Assembly (NCBI GenBank): GCA_026419785.1
Contig: JAODTK010004999.1
Location: forward strand, 434,001-498,000
Source of the DNA: Sclerodactyla briareus
Taxonomy: Eukaryota; Echinodermata; Holothuroidea; Dendrochirotida; Sclerodactylidae
DNA: 64,000 bases
Reading direction: 5' to 3'
The position numbers and the translations under genes are program-made. Below, one piece after another: positions 23,481-35,210 of the stretch (its first letter is position 1; each line of letters opens with the position of its first letter). Under the pieces are notes generated by a model that ran no database searches, had not been told where the DNA came from, and saw only the letters and a list, made by a program, of their open reading frames with translations.

Positions 23481-23575
23481 GTGGGGGGGTTTGGTTGTTG
23501 TTTGGGGTTTGTTCGGTGGTTGTTGTTGTGTTTTTTTTTGGGGCTTGTTTGTTGGGGGGTCTTTTTTGGGGTTTG
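23481..23575 (+). repeat. G/T-only low-complexity patch with G-quadruplex potential
   Basis: About 95 bases composed almost only of G and T. G runs of 7 (23483-23489), 4 (23504-23507), 4 (23540-23543), 6 (23554-23559) and 4 (23568-23571) could support a quadruplex on the plus strand, though some loops are long. It interrupts the LINE between peptide SFPTLQNSTV and SKADTFAEMLASISTFDDC, which adjoin in related elements with only a few residues between them. This points to an expansion or insertion. Confidence 0.75.
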
Positions 23576-24503
23576 TCCTGTCACAGTCCTTCAGTCCAAG
23601 GCTGACACGTTTGCTGAGATGTTGGCTTCCATTTCTACTTTTGATGATTGTGTCACATCCCAAAAGAGTATCCGCACGATGACAGCTCTATGCCTCTTGT
23701 CAAATTTTTCAGTTCGTAGAGTGTCGGAAGTTCTCCGCAGTCCCAATCTTAGGAAGTCCAGTGGACCCGACATGATTACTGCTATCGTTCTTAGCACTGT
23801 GCTCCTGAACTTGTTCCAATCCTCAGTAACCTTCCCGAACTGTTCTAACTCTTCTGACATCTTTCCTTCTTCCTGGAAGCTAAAGTGATGGAATCAGTCA
23901 TCACCGAGCAACTTCCGTCATTCTTGGAAGATCAATTTCTTCCTTCCGACCATCAGTACGGTTTTCGCAAAGCGAGGTCCACTGGTGACTTTCTAGCCTA
24001 TGCCACTCATATTTGGTCAAATTTCTTGAACCCATCTGTTGAGAGTCGATCCAAGTTGGTCCCCACCCTTCTCTGATCTGCCGGATCTCTGACTTTCTAT
24101 TCTGATCGATCGATTGCTGTGTGTGTCGATGGATTTACATCCTCAGTTCATCCCATCAGTGCAGGAGTCCCCAATGATCTGTCATCTCTGCAACCTCGTT
24201 TCTTCTCTCCATCAATTACCTTCTCGATGCCGTATCCTACCCAGTGGTCACTTTTGCTGATGACATTAGCCTGTCGACTGGGTTCAGTCACCCTTATGAT
24301 TGCCTCACCAAGCGCAGGCAAGCTGCTGATCTTCTTAACCAAGACCTCTCTATGTAACCCAGCGGGGTTGTGATTATCTGGCCATGTTCAATTCCAGGAA
24401 GACTGAACTGCTCATCATCTCTCAAAAGAGTGACAAAACTGTTCCCAGCATTTCTTTTGAAGGCTCCGACCTGGGATTCTCAGATTATATAGTTATTCTT
24501 GGC

Positions 24504-24720
24504 ATGCGTCTGACTTCTGATCTCAGCTAAAATTCCCATATTGCCAAACGAGCCTTCCAGAAACTCGGTTTCCTTTTTTGCTCTCGAAACTACTTTGAGC
24601 CTGTTCACCTGATATGCGTTTGACTCCTGATCTCAGCTGGAAATCTCCCACTGCAAATATTGGTGAGCGAGCCTCTCAAGAACTTAGTTTCCTCGGAACT
24701 ACTTTGAGCCTGTTCATCTG
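24504..24720 (+). repeat. 110 bp tandem duplication inside the LINE
   Basis: Two successive segments start ATGCGTCTGACTTCTGATCT (24504) and ATGCGTTTGACTCCTGATCT (24614). Both encode the 'MRLTxDLSW' region and end ACTTTGAGCCTGTTCA. Copy 1 reads AAATTCCCATATTGCCAAACG where copy 2 reads AAATCTCCCACTGCAAATATTGG. The family normally has this segment once, so the duplication arose in or after this copy. Confidence 0.85.
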
Positions 24721-25084
24721 TTGCGGCTCTATAAAACACAGATTCGCCCCAGCTGGAGTATTGTTCCCATGTTTTGGGAAGGAGCCTCTCCGACGTCAGT
24801 GAAATCCTTTATAAGATACAGTCCAAGGCTATTAGACTCATTGGAGATGACTCTTTGACTTCTTCTCTGCGAGGTCTTGCGCACCGTAGATGTGTCGCGG
24901 CTCTCTCCCTCTTCCGTCGCTACACATCTTTGATCATTGCTCCTCCGAGGTTAGCTCTATCATGCACCCACTCATCATTCCATACCGTGTAACTCGGATT
25001 CACGGATTTACTGTTTGCATTCCTGCAGCCCGCTCTGCTTCTCATTCTTCCTCATTCGTCGTCAGAACCTCTCACCTTTGAAAA

Positions 25085-25420
25085 GCTTTGTCATTTAGCT
25101 TAGTTATAGTTTAGTGAAAAAAGGTCAGGGAAAACAAATTCCTCATGGAAGATCCTGACGCCACAACATTCCAAAAGAGAAGAAAGCCCCAGATGCCTGA
25201 AGAATTTGCCCACAATTCTCGAAAAAATAGATCAAGACAACCCCCAGCTTTTCAAGTCTAGAAGTAACAAGCTGTCTCTCAATACTCCTTCATAGCTCTT
25301 TCTCGGGCGGGCCTCGACCTTTGTCCGTCCTGCCCCACCCCCAGAAAAAAAAATACAACAACACGAGGGCACTAACGGACACCTTCGCGAATGTACTTCA
25401 TTGCTGGACCTCACCATACG
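25085..25420 (-). mobile_element. LINE 3' tail, opposite orientation, abutting the previous LINE
   Basis: The minus-strand sequence from about 25260 to 25095 aligns by eye with the tail of the minus-strand LINE fragment at 2690-2990. Examples are ATTGTGGGC...TTCTGGGCT/TCTGGGGCT-like blocks, TTTGG.ATTGTGG/GAATGTTGTGG, and a terminal CCTTTTTTCACTAAACTATA versus CCTTTCCTCACTAAAACTAA. The join with the plus-strand LINE at about 25085 is tail to tail. The part up to 25420 is G/C-rich on the minus strand and may be the C-terminal coding part, but this is not clear. Confidence 0.5.
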
Positions 25421-27390
25421 GTACCCCTCTGTAGATACTTCTCAACCACCACGATTGTTCTCATAGCAACCATTGTTATGGCATTAAGCAAGAGTATAAA
25501 TATGTGAAATGGCAGACTGACTACAATGTCTTATTTGGCCTTCCGGGACCGATGAGATAATAAATTAAAATACCCCAATGGCCATCCATCATTACGGGTA
25601 TAAAACAATATCTATTACAGCGTAGAAGTACATTACTCCATATTAATAAATTAATGAGGTGAAATCAGTGTCTCGTCTGTTAACGAAACAAATCTTATTG
25701 GAAATAAACGTGACTTTGGAAGGTTAACATTTGCCCTAAATGATCTAAAGAGGAAATCAAATCGAGTCATTGGAAAAAACCTCTTGCTATACCATCAAGG
25801 GTACCAGTGTAAAGAAGAGGGGAATAGTTGTGCCAGTCGCTGTTATACCTTCATTACTTGAGGAGCTATAACCTTGAGTGAAAGCACTTCTAATTTGCTC
25901 GACCCGCGTTAAATTTGGAAGACGCATATCGAATAGTCACTAACACAAGCATGACCGGGGGCTACTATGAATATTGCACGCGAAAACTCTCACTGTGGTT
26001 ACAAATCAAATATGTTGGTTGGATAGCTCAACAGAATATCCCTATACGGACGATGGCTTGACATATACTTCTTTCTGTCTTCCACTCATTGTTCTGAACA
26101 TGACATGTGTATTTACATGCATTTATCATTGACTGGAATACACCCACTTTAACCAAATGCAACTCGAAGCTCTGCTTAATCAACAGTGCCTTGCGTTTCC
26201 CTAAAGTACCCCAGCGTACCTCGTAGGACTGATGCACTGACAAAAAAGTTATCCTTCTCTCCGGTATTTTTTTTGTTTCTAAACCTGAAAACTTTGATTG
26301 AGTCAACACAAAAACGGCAATAGTCTAAATATGAAATCCTCCCATTTGGTTCACAGTATTTCGGTATACACATAATCAGCGCAAAATCAAGTACACGAAT
26401 GAAAGCTAAAATATTTATCTTGTAGGATTGCTGAACACAACCCTATTCGTCCTTGAGTGTTGGGCAACATTCTCCAGCAAATGAAGAATGATATGCGTAG
26501 ATGTACTAGTATGAGATGCACCAACTAGCCAATTTCCATGTATAAATCCAATTGTAATCCGGATATAGTCAGAAACCTAATAGCATCAGTTGTGTAACTG
26601 AATACAGTCGTCTTCCTTTCCTAGTTCAAGTGACACACTGTCTCTGTTGTCATTCTTGCTAGGCAATAACTTCCTCCTGCTGAAGCTTTTAAGCAAACAT
26701 GTCTCAACAAGTATTGTGCAATACTCAAGGATTACACGAAGCCTTAGCTGGCCAGCTTGCCCAATGCATGAACTGCAAGACAGTAGTGTATGATGAGCCC
26801 AAAGTCGGACTCGGCCGCAGCCTTCGCCAAACCTACGTATGGTGCGGAATAATCCAGGAAAGTTAGGACTAGGAGCGACAAGCAGCATGGAAGTCGTAAT
26901 GTTGTGATGGATGAACTACGGCGGGAAAATAACATTCAGGAAGGAAAGGAAGCAGAGGGTCAGAGACCTGTACGTGAGGATAAATACCCTGATTGTTGGA
27001 ACTCTGACTTGAAACAATATGGAGCTTGTGAATATGATGCTCCGACGACAGATTGAATACTATGCCTGCAAGACACGGAGACAGGGTCAAAACGTTTCAT
27101 TACTGTAGCGGTGATCGCTAGGCAGAAAAACATTTTTGGTGAAGGTACGGGGCAAGAATAAGTATGAACAGACTAACAGGTCTCTCGTGAACTGTTTCTG
27201 GTGGCTAAAAATCTCATTTTGACAACTATCTCATCTTATCCGCTTTCCCCGAATATGACGGGTCATCAAAGAAAATGAATAGAACAAATCTGAGGAATCC
27301 TTCGGAGAATGAATACCAATGTTGATGCCCCTGCTGTTCGTACTGCCACATAATTAAAGGCATAAGTATGAGCAAAATTGCGTGGAGAAT
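25421..27390. other. No gene recognised
   Basis: AT-rich with short overlapping frames on both strands. None shows a domain or convincing splice signals. Confidence 0.5.
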
Positions 27391-27454
27391 TCTCAAAACT
27401 CGCGGGGTAATGAAGAGAAGTTTGTAGCGCTATTCTCGAATGGCCGGAACCCAC

Positions 27455-27662
27455 CATTGTACATGTACACCAGTGGAGACTTATCCATATAGCGGGTAAC
27501 AATCCAGCCATCTCCGTTGCGAATATCCACGTGTTCGCGAACAAGACATGTGTTCTTATACAATGATATGGGCTGCCTCGAGCATATGGCTTCTCTGGAT
27601 TTGAATATTTTGGCCAGTGGCTTTCCCGAGCAAAACAGTACGGTACTGGTCGAAAATTTCCC
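27455..27662 (-). CDS. Candidate internal exon, unknown protein
   Basis: On the minus strand an acceptor-like CTTCAGATTGAGCAG ends at 27663 and a donor-like ATG|GTGGGT follows 27455. Between them about 69 codons are open (GKFSTSTVLFCSGKPLAKIF, then SLYKNTCLVREHVDIRNGDG, WIVTRYMDKSPLVYMYN), with mixed, protein-like composition and three cysteines. A longer overlapping frame in another phase (27266-27742, 158 codons) is His/Ser/Arg-rich and looks like the shadow. There is no family match. The acceptor has a weak pyrimidine tract, so confidence is limited. Confidence 0.3.
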
Positions 27663-27742
27663 CTGCTCAATCTGAAGTACTGATGACTGACACAAACGGA
27701 AATAGTAGCTGTTGTGTCACGGTGCAACAAAGAATCCATCAT

Positions 27743-28080
27743 GTCATTTCTGACACTTAATATAACTATTCGAAAATCATCTGAATTCGCAACTCACTTT
27801 TGTACTCTTTTTTCTGTTTTGGACTAAACTGACTTTTTTGACGGAGTGACGAAATCATAGTCTGTCTTTTCATTGAGTTATTGAGACTATGATGGCAAAA
27901 ACCAGTTTTATAGGATTTCAGATACTCTTTACTTTAAAAACGATTTCAAATGCTGCCTAATTACTATCATTTATCAAAGGCTGATTTTAATGAGACTGAA
28001 CTAAACCTGTATTGGCTAAAAAATATCAATCAGAGCCTCGTAACACAAGTTATTTAAGGAATAAACTGCAACTGGGAGAC
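27743..28080. other. Nothing recognised
   Basis: AT-rich spacer between the candidate exon and the palindromic element. No coding or structural signal was seen. Confidence 0.5.
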
Positions 28081-28115
28081 TTTATCATATCTCGGGGACT
28101 AAACATCGAGACTAT

Positions 28116-28174
28116 GAATTTAGGTAAATAACGGACGAGGCGCGGTGCCGAGTGTCGTTATTCAGCCTAAATTC
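28116..28174. repeat. Imperfect palindrome with GC-rich loop
   Basis: GAATTTAGGTAAATAACG (28116-28133) pairs with CGTTATTCAGCCTAAATTC (28156-28174), with one mismatch and one bulge. The 22 base loop is GC-rich (GACGAGGCGCGGTGCCGAGT...). Flanking words GAGACTATG and GAGTCCGAGACTG extend the symmetry weakly. This looks like a small foldback element or a structured terminus of a larger one. Confidence 0.7.
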
Positions 28175-28369
28175 AGAGTCCGAGACTGTGTATGAAACCA
28201 GTAAAGCGACCTGCTGTCGTTATTTCCTATACTTAAGCAACCCACAATCAGAATTACCCGAACGATTAGAGATATCTATATCTGTAGATCTATATCTTTG
28301 TATCTCTAAACAGTGAATAAGCAGCTAGGTAACTATTGCGTTAGTTTCGATCGAAGTGAATTGCATTGC

Positions 28370-28650
28370 TCTGTAACCATACACAAAAGATTGGCCTTGC
28401 GTGATGTGCGTAACTTTCACGAACGCAATACAAACCACGCGTGCCGAACTGAAGGGTTCTGCGCGTGTGAACATGGCGTTCACCAATGCAACGAGCGAAG
28501 CGTCGTTTCGCCCGTTTGTATTCCGTTGTGGCAGTGCGCCCTTTGAAGCGCGCGTATACTGGAACAGGATCTGCGCGTGTAAACATCCCGAAGGTTCACG
28601 TAACCTCACATTTGCGTTTGAAAAGTACTGCGGTTACTTATGACCAGCAA
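28370..28650. repeat. CpG-rich patch with internal near-duplicate
   Basis: A 280 base stretch rich in CG dinucleotides (CGCGTG, GCGCGTG, GCGAAGCGTCG, GCGCGCG) inside AT-rich, CpG-poor sequence. CTGCGCGTGTGAACATGGCG (near 28459) recurs as CTGCGCGTGTAAACATCCCG (near 28570), both followed by GTTCAC. Open frames run through it on both strands (for example 28325-28609 minus and 28401-28643 plus), as expected for GC-rich sequence, so none is called. It could be a young repeat not yet depleted of CpG. Confidence 0.5.
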
Positions 28651-31603
28651 TCGAGCAAGTATTCGATTGTTGTGTTACTCTGACCAGCTGCGTGGTATTC
28701 CAAAATGACCGACAACTTGAACAAGTCTAAATATATGATACTGACTGTTTGTTGCAGAATAAGGGACAGTCGCGTGACTGGTTTAGCCAATCATCATGTA
28801 GTATTCCGTAAAAACACGGAGTAGGGTTGTAGATGTTGAATATGTTTTGATTAACCATAATTATAACTGGAATGAAATGATTGATGGGAGTTACTTTTGT
28901 ATAAAGGTTAACCTTTCTTAGCAAATGTATGAACACTTTTTGCAGATACCCGGCAACTATTATCTTCTGCCTTTTCTAATTGGTCTATCAACCGGACTTT
29001 ATCTTAATTAACCGGTTAATCTAAAATCTCTCCTACAAACGGTGCGCATTGCAATCAACTAGCCAATCAGTTTATTAATCTAACACTAATTTGGGACTCC
29101 CCAAAACAGCGGCTCGAGGATTAGCGAATGACCTAGGAAAGTCCCTCTCAATAAGAAGCAATCAGGCGGATTCCCGGTATTCAAGACACAGCTACAATCA
29201 ATTTGAGAATCAAATATATATATGATACTAGCAGCGTGACACATCAACTAGGCGCAAACGTAGCTCAATTAGCACTGTTAGAGTCGATCAGTAAAGTGTG
29301 GTGACCTCGTGGCTCTGAATTAGTCAGCCTTCTTTCGAGTACAAGAATGCACACTAATCAGGATATATTGAATCATCAACCACAAAGCTATTTGAAAGAA
29401 CTTTGAAGAAACGAACCATCCACGGGATGACCAATATATTTTTATTGCTTGTTGAAGTAAATACAAATGTTAATTTACTGTTAGTTTGATTAGTAGGATA
29501 GGCTATAATTGTTCAATTCAAGGGACTTGAGCGGAACAGACCTAGTGTAGGAATGTGTAGGACTGTTGCGATCACATCACTTGATATCCCGCACAAAATA
29601 TTTCTAACGAATCTGACCTACCTGAAACCAATTGGAAACCAATCGTGGAACATGGTGCTGTTCTTGAAAACCTCCTTCGCCATGGCATTTTTTTCTAGTC
29701 TTGCTACTAAATATGGTCTCTTCTCTAAACGTGTACACTCTGTGTAGGGATAATTTTCAAAAGTCGACAATACAGACGAAAACGTAAACGAGATTGAAGT
29801 CAGATTGCATTATACCAGAGTATGGGGAAAAATTGGCTGCCTTATAGGGTTATCCGAATGTCATAGCAATTACAGTAATACTGCCTACATTTGTCAGAAG
29901 CTTCATATAAAAAAAAAAACAGTATACAGTAAAAAGTATGTCAACGTCCGATATTGGCTCTTCTCCTATACTTCAAGCATTTATTGGTAAAATCAACTAG
30001 AATAGAGGACATTTGAAACCTGTTCGGAACAACGTAAAAACGCGTTTGGATACTGGCTCATTGTCTGTTCGTAATTGTAATGTACAATGCAGCAACCTGA
30101 TAAGTGAAATAAGAGCTCAATTGTCTTCAGCGAGTAACCAGATAATACTAATTAATCAATGAAAAAATATCAGTCTCTGTTAGGCATTGAATTGAATATA
30201 TTGTTCATTTAAGGTTGCCACACTGCAGTGTAAGTAGGCTCATTTTCGCATCGTATTTAGAGTGCATTGTTTTGATGTACCCTCCCTATGATTAACGGCT
30301 GGTGAATCTAATTGACAAGTCAACTAAGCCTTATCAAGACATATCGCTGACGGTTCCCAAGTTTACGAGCGAAAAATCGTTCATGCACGAATCGCTGCCT
30401 TCAATCTGTCCTACATACGGACCTTTCTGGAGCAGATTGGTTTCGATAATGAACTTGGGGTTTCCACCCAGATACACACCAATTGATCAATTTAATTGCG
30501 ATCTCGGAATGATCGAACTCGTAGAAACATCGGCCCGCCAATTAAGGAGTGACGAGAAATCTCCCTCTTGATACGATAGAGTTTAATGCAACGTTACGGT
30601 CAATTTCATCAGCGTTCAATTTACGGGAAGACGTCGCTGCACCTAGAGGCGAGGGTAGTCATCGTGAAAATCATTGTTCTTGTTCTCTATTAATTGTTTT
30701 GATAAAACCTCGCTCACAACTGGGGCAACGTTATATTCCCGAAAACAATGAACAACAGCGCTGTCATGAATATCTGGATAACTGAGTTACTGAGTGAGAT
30801 GTAGATCAACCTTATTGCTCGATAAGGAGGAATTATGGCACCAAACACACAAAATTGGGAACCAATATTGAAATACCGATACAAATGAATGTACTATTTA
30901 TACCAGACAAAATATAATTTAAATCATACGGACAGTCAAGGTAAACGACAAGAACCGTACATTGAATATCTCATTTGCGATTTCATGGCTATTTTTCAGC
31001 ACTCCACACTCGATACACTTAGCCGCCCCACTTGATTATCTACGATCGGCCTACTTGACCTACTTTCCCCATTTGAATGTACTGATTTGACGAATCATAA
31101 ACCACCCTGTAAGCATGGTTTATCGTCCTATGTTAGAAAAAGAAAAAAAACATTATTCTTTCAATTGTTTAGGGACTATACTGCACGATATTATAGGTTA
31201 GCACATATGTACGCAGTACTATAACTACAAATAGTAGTTGTATAAATAGGATCGCGTCCGTGACATTACGCATCCTGTTGACCACTGATGATATTAACGC
31301 AAGATCACATGCGTCCACAATATTGTACTTGAGTACATATCATTATATTAGTTTCATTCTCCATTTCATGTAAGAACGCGGGCAGGCAGTACTACTTTTG
31401 TTCAATTAGACCCGTTTATACCTAAATGCATTCGTGTTTTAGTAGTACGATACCGGGATATCATTTTGTTTCGAATCAATATGAATCAATTGTATCATCG
31501 TGCATGTTGACCACTCTCGCAGCATAGTGAGGACATGAAACTTGTACGAAGTTGTCTCGACATGTGGCACACAAGTAGAAAAAGTTTGAGACGATTTCGA
31601 TAT
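28651..31603. other. No gene recognised
   Basis: AT-rich. Short ATG frames at 29553-29747, 30302-30571 and 30549-30785 (+) have no recognisable domain. A TAGCTCAATTAG string at about 29261-29272 looks like a tRNA A box but lacks a B box. Confidence 0.45.
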
Positions 31604-31957
31604 TCATTCCGATGATCTTTCAATCTCGGAGACATAGCTGCCGTTTCGAGCCCATCGAACAGAAAAAAACCCATGGTTTTGACGAGTTCTGAAGTTATTA
31701 AAACTGTTCAGTGTTCCCGAACAGAACAAACCCAACACTGAATAAATAAGCATTACGTATATTGTGATAACACTCATTGTCGCCAGAAATGCAAATTGAT
31801 ACTTTAAATTATCCCTCCTCTCGATTACGTATGCTTTTTGCTGCAGGCCCCACTTGCCCTTTACCCTGTGAAACAGCGCATTGATGTCAGTAACGTCTCC
31901 ATCTCTCAACTTCCCATATTGGTCGTTGTGTTCCGATTTCCATTGGTATGTCAACAA
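31604..31957 (-). other. Unassigned open frame with one hydrophobic segment
   Basis: 117 codons on the minus strand, charged at the start (WKSEHNDQYGKLRDGDVTDI), with a central hydrophobic run of about 25 residues (FAFLATMSVITIYVMLIYSV...). That run would suit one membrane helix. A CTGTTTCACAGG/GTAAAG string at about 31862 could act as an acceptor or a donor. I recognise no family. A chance frame is the default explanation. Confidence 0.2.
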
Positions 31958-31959
31958 GT

Positions 31960-33700
31960 CTTATTGACAAGTGAGCAAAAATAAAAACTATTTCCACCGC
32001 TTTGATGCGACAGAAAAAAGGGATCTTAGTAATATATTTCCTCAAACACGTATGGGTTTACTCCACACAGTGTTATTATTGCTAGACTAGTTGAGACTGA
32101 AGAAACTAGTTGGGTTCGTTTGACAAGAAACTGATAGTTATATTCCTCTATGTGTGTGTATAGACTTAGCACGTCACTATGAAGGAAGTTGAACTATATT
32201 AGTTTTTGTTTTTCTTTCGTTTTCTTTCCGTACGAATATTATACTGAAAAAGGTGTGTATTTTTCAGTGAATCGTGGCCAAAATTCAAATGAATAACGGA
32301 TTTGCATAGCCAATAGAGAATGCACAATTAAAGCGTGGGATCGTCTTCATGTATATTCGTTGTACATGTTAACAGATTCTGTGGCATGCCAATTTCAACT
32401 CCGCCTACATTTAAGCTAAACGGCTAACCGATTTCGACAACTGCACAACAAACAGACAATTATTGTACCCTAAGGTACTGTCAAACGTAAGGATTGATTT
32501 TCACTTCACTGTTGAGAAATGCCCAAGCAGCTGATTTATATTATTGTAGTGATTGTGAATATTTGCTGTTACTAAACAACAACACACTTCTTAGAGACAT
32601 GGGTTCTCGTGATCAACTTATCTCGGGAGAGGCGGGAAAACTTGTTAAGTTCTTTTCTATCTATTTATTCATTTATTTTTTTATCTAATTTCCTCCTTAT
32701 TCAGATCTGAGCATAGTTCGTTGGTTCCAGAATGAACATGGTGCGCATTTGCTGAGTTCCACCCGCCCTCTACTGTTACTAACATATTGTGTCCAATTTA
32801 CAAATCCGTATTAGCTGAAATTCGGACGTTCATTTTCCTCAACAGAATACATAGAACATACCAAAATTTCTAACGTGTTTATAGGAATGCTGTAGCCTAA
32901 TCATTTATCGACCGAGCACGACAGCGAATGACATATTTAATAGGGCATATACCTTTATTGTGGCATTATCAGGTAGATAACATAGTAATGATATGAAACA
33001 TACAGCCTGGAACAAATGTGACCAAGATCAAAGCAAAACTCTTGTTACACAATTGAACGCCCCTTATAATAGCTATTTAATGATCTTTTTTACTTCACTT
33101 GCCGATCATGAATGCACGGAGTCCAAAAAGATATTCAACGTTACAGTTGGAATGAATGGCAGGTTCTGTAAACTTGAAATCGCATTCGATTTAGAATGGT
33201 TCAGTTTCAATTCATTCGAGGAATAAATTGCACGAAATAATAGCATCTCAATTATTGTTTAATGATAATCCCCACGCACAAAGCTCGAACGAGACCTCTT
33301 GAAGTGATTATTGATGTGGGGAAAACATTGTTTTTTTTTTTTTGTAACAGCGAATTTCAGTGAGGAAAAGCGGGTAGAAAGCATGAGATACTACGGCAGG
33401 CGAACACTGTCGGCTCATAAGGTCGATTTGTTTGCCCTTGAAAAAAAAATAACTATCACGAGGGCTGGATACGTACGGTGAACGAAGGTTGATCACTAAA
33501 CAAAAACAGATACCAAAAATGGCACTTAATGCCTCACGAGTCAGTACGGTTAAGTCTAATAAAGAAAATGCCTCATTGAACAGTGGTGCTCTTCTATAGC
33601 GTGGGGCGTGCCATAGTATTTCATGGGAACTTTGTGCGAAATGCGTGGATAGTGTGTTCAATGCCAATGTATGACCACAAATTAGCGTAGTAATGCACGC
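31960..33700. other. No gene recognised
   Basis: AT-rich. Poly-T at 33331-33343 and a short A-rich run at about 33442-33450. A 77-codon frame at 32993-33226 (+) has no recognisable domain. Confidence 0.5.
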
Positions 33701-33709
33701 GTTTAGCGA

Positions 33710-35210
33710 GAAGCTGTTACTGCGTTAGGTGAAGTTTATACTTCGTGCAGTGGCTATCGCTAGTGCAAGCTAACAGCTGCCTCGTGTGTAGTAAAACAAG
33801 CTGCCGCGTTGTGTAGTCCACTTGTGTTTTGGGTAGCAACGAAGCAGAGTCGCGTGGCGTTTGAAAATTTGCGGCGTTACGTAGTAAGCTATGGCACTAG
33901 AAGAAGAAAAAAAATGTGTGAAAAAAAAATACACAAAAACCTATAATATCTTTTGAGTATACCCAACAATGTGTGACGTTACATACTGTTGTGCAAAATC
34001 TGTGGGAAGAGCCCTTGCTAAATCCGTCAATCAGACGGCAGTCATGACAGTAGTATATATTAGTGACAATAACTAGTCAAAAGTCTAGTGCCATAATAAT
34101 TAGGTAAGGGAACACGTATAATGGATTTTTTTATAGGTCAGGAGTGGATCATATACACATTTGAGGGAAATCACTTGGTAATTAGATTTAGGGTAGGAGT
34201 GGAATATGGAACAAAATAACAGTTTACTATTCAAATTATTTTCAAGGTCAAGTTCAAGTTCATATCCCACACTCTCAATGAAAACTAACACATTTTACAT
34301 GATTGCATAATTGCATCACAGCGGTTCAGTAATGTCTGCAGGAAATACAATTGTAGTGAAAGACCGAAGTGAGATAATACTTTTCCAGCATGGCCCTTTC
34401 TGATTTATACAAATCTTAATAACTCAACAGAAATATGGAGAAGTGGAGGGGTGGAAAATGGGCCGACGGTAAGGGGAGAACGAGGGGTTAGAGAGTATCC
34501 TTCTATTAGACATTTAAATTGTGGGTAGCTAGTCGTTTCACGTGGTATACATCAAATTTGATAGTAGGTAAAATCTTTATCTAAACGTGCTCTTAATTTC
34601 TCTCAAAGAGGGATAAGGACAGGAGGTTCTTCAGTTCTTCATCTTGCAACTGCGAAGGCGAACTACCGTACTTCTTATTGGGTAGTATTGCGAACAGTTC
34701 TGAATAGGGGGTGACTGCGTCGTGCCCTGGTGAGAGTGTTCTAGTCGTGATTTATAGAATTACGTGAATGAAATTCGCAGAAAGAAAAACTCCGGGAAAT
34801 GCACCATGGAACATTTGTGAAGAAACATCCAAGTTGGTAATTGTATAGATCAAACAAGGTGAACACATTGATCTCACTAAGCAAGGGTAAGGTATGACAG
34901 TAATATGGAGGGGGGACAGAAAGTCAGAATCACACGCTTGTAGAATCACAGATTATTGAGATAAGTTCTGATCGTACACCCCCCAAATGAGAGACGTAGT
35001 TTAGGTGTGGGAATGACAAGTGCATTATAAAGGATTGGGTGGAGGCACCTTCTCGGCAATACACTTTTAGGCCGATTATAATTCAATTTGTCTTGGAAAT
35101 TCTTGCACTTATGGCATTATTTTGTGAGGGCTGATGTGTTAATAGGAAGTTGAAGTTCTATCACTAAACTCTTACCTATGATCTGATGATTATAGAAAGT
35201 TTTGTCCTTC
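33710..35210 (+). repeat. Dispersed repeat, copy 1 (with ~21 bp minisatellite start)
   Basis: Begins with degenerate repeats of about 21 bp built on GCTGCCGCGTTGTGTAGTA (33710-33900). Blocks follow that recur in the same order at 46810-47500: TTACGTAGTAAGCTAT, AATGTGTGACGTTACA, GACAGTAGTATATAT.AGTGAC, GGTAATTAGATTT, and near 35150 GTTGAAGTTCTATCACTAA...TTACCTATGATCT. The second copy is shorter between the last two blocks. This looks like an old transposon or duplicated segment. No coding domain was recognised. Confidence 0.65.

Larger units (their letters stand above)
22376..25085 (+). mobile_element. Near-complete decayed LINE (CR1/Jockey-like), endonuclease plus RT
   Basis: All major parts occur in order on the plus strand with frame changes. 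The endonuclease has SPGYGNSTASLCHGGVCV near 22555 and YVCALYRSP near 22695. A linker has DMIDWNSLRDSC near 23046 and ISEWILCGIDVFVPSSF near 23150. RT entry is RKSSGPDMITAIVL near 23755, then IFPSSWKLK. RT core DHQYGFRKARSTGDFLAY is near 23950. VCVDGFTSSVHPISAGVPND near 24121 is the 'GVPQGS' position, here decayed. The C-terminus is IQSKAIRLIGDDSLTSSLRG near 24810 and RSASHSSSFVVRTSHL to 25081. It is missing a clear YxDD box. Oddities: a GT-rich patch replaces expected sequence at 23481-23575, and a 110 bp segment is duplicated at 24504-24720. It is inactive. Confidence 0.8.

Noticed and set aside
23176-23682. 168-codon plus frame, longest in its region
   Set aside because: It runs out of phase with the LINE peptide for much of its length and is largely Gly/Phe/Val/Leu from the GT-rich patch.
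29255-29335. tRNA-like sequence with A-box TAGCTCAATTAG
   Set aside because: No B box at the proper distance and no pairing acceptor stem.
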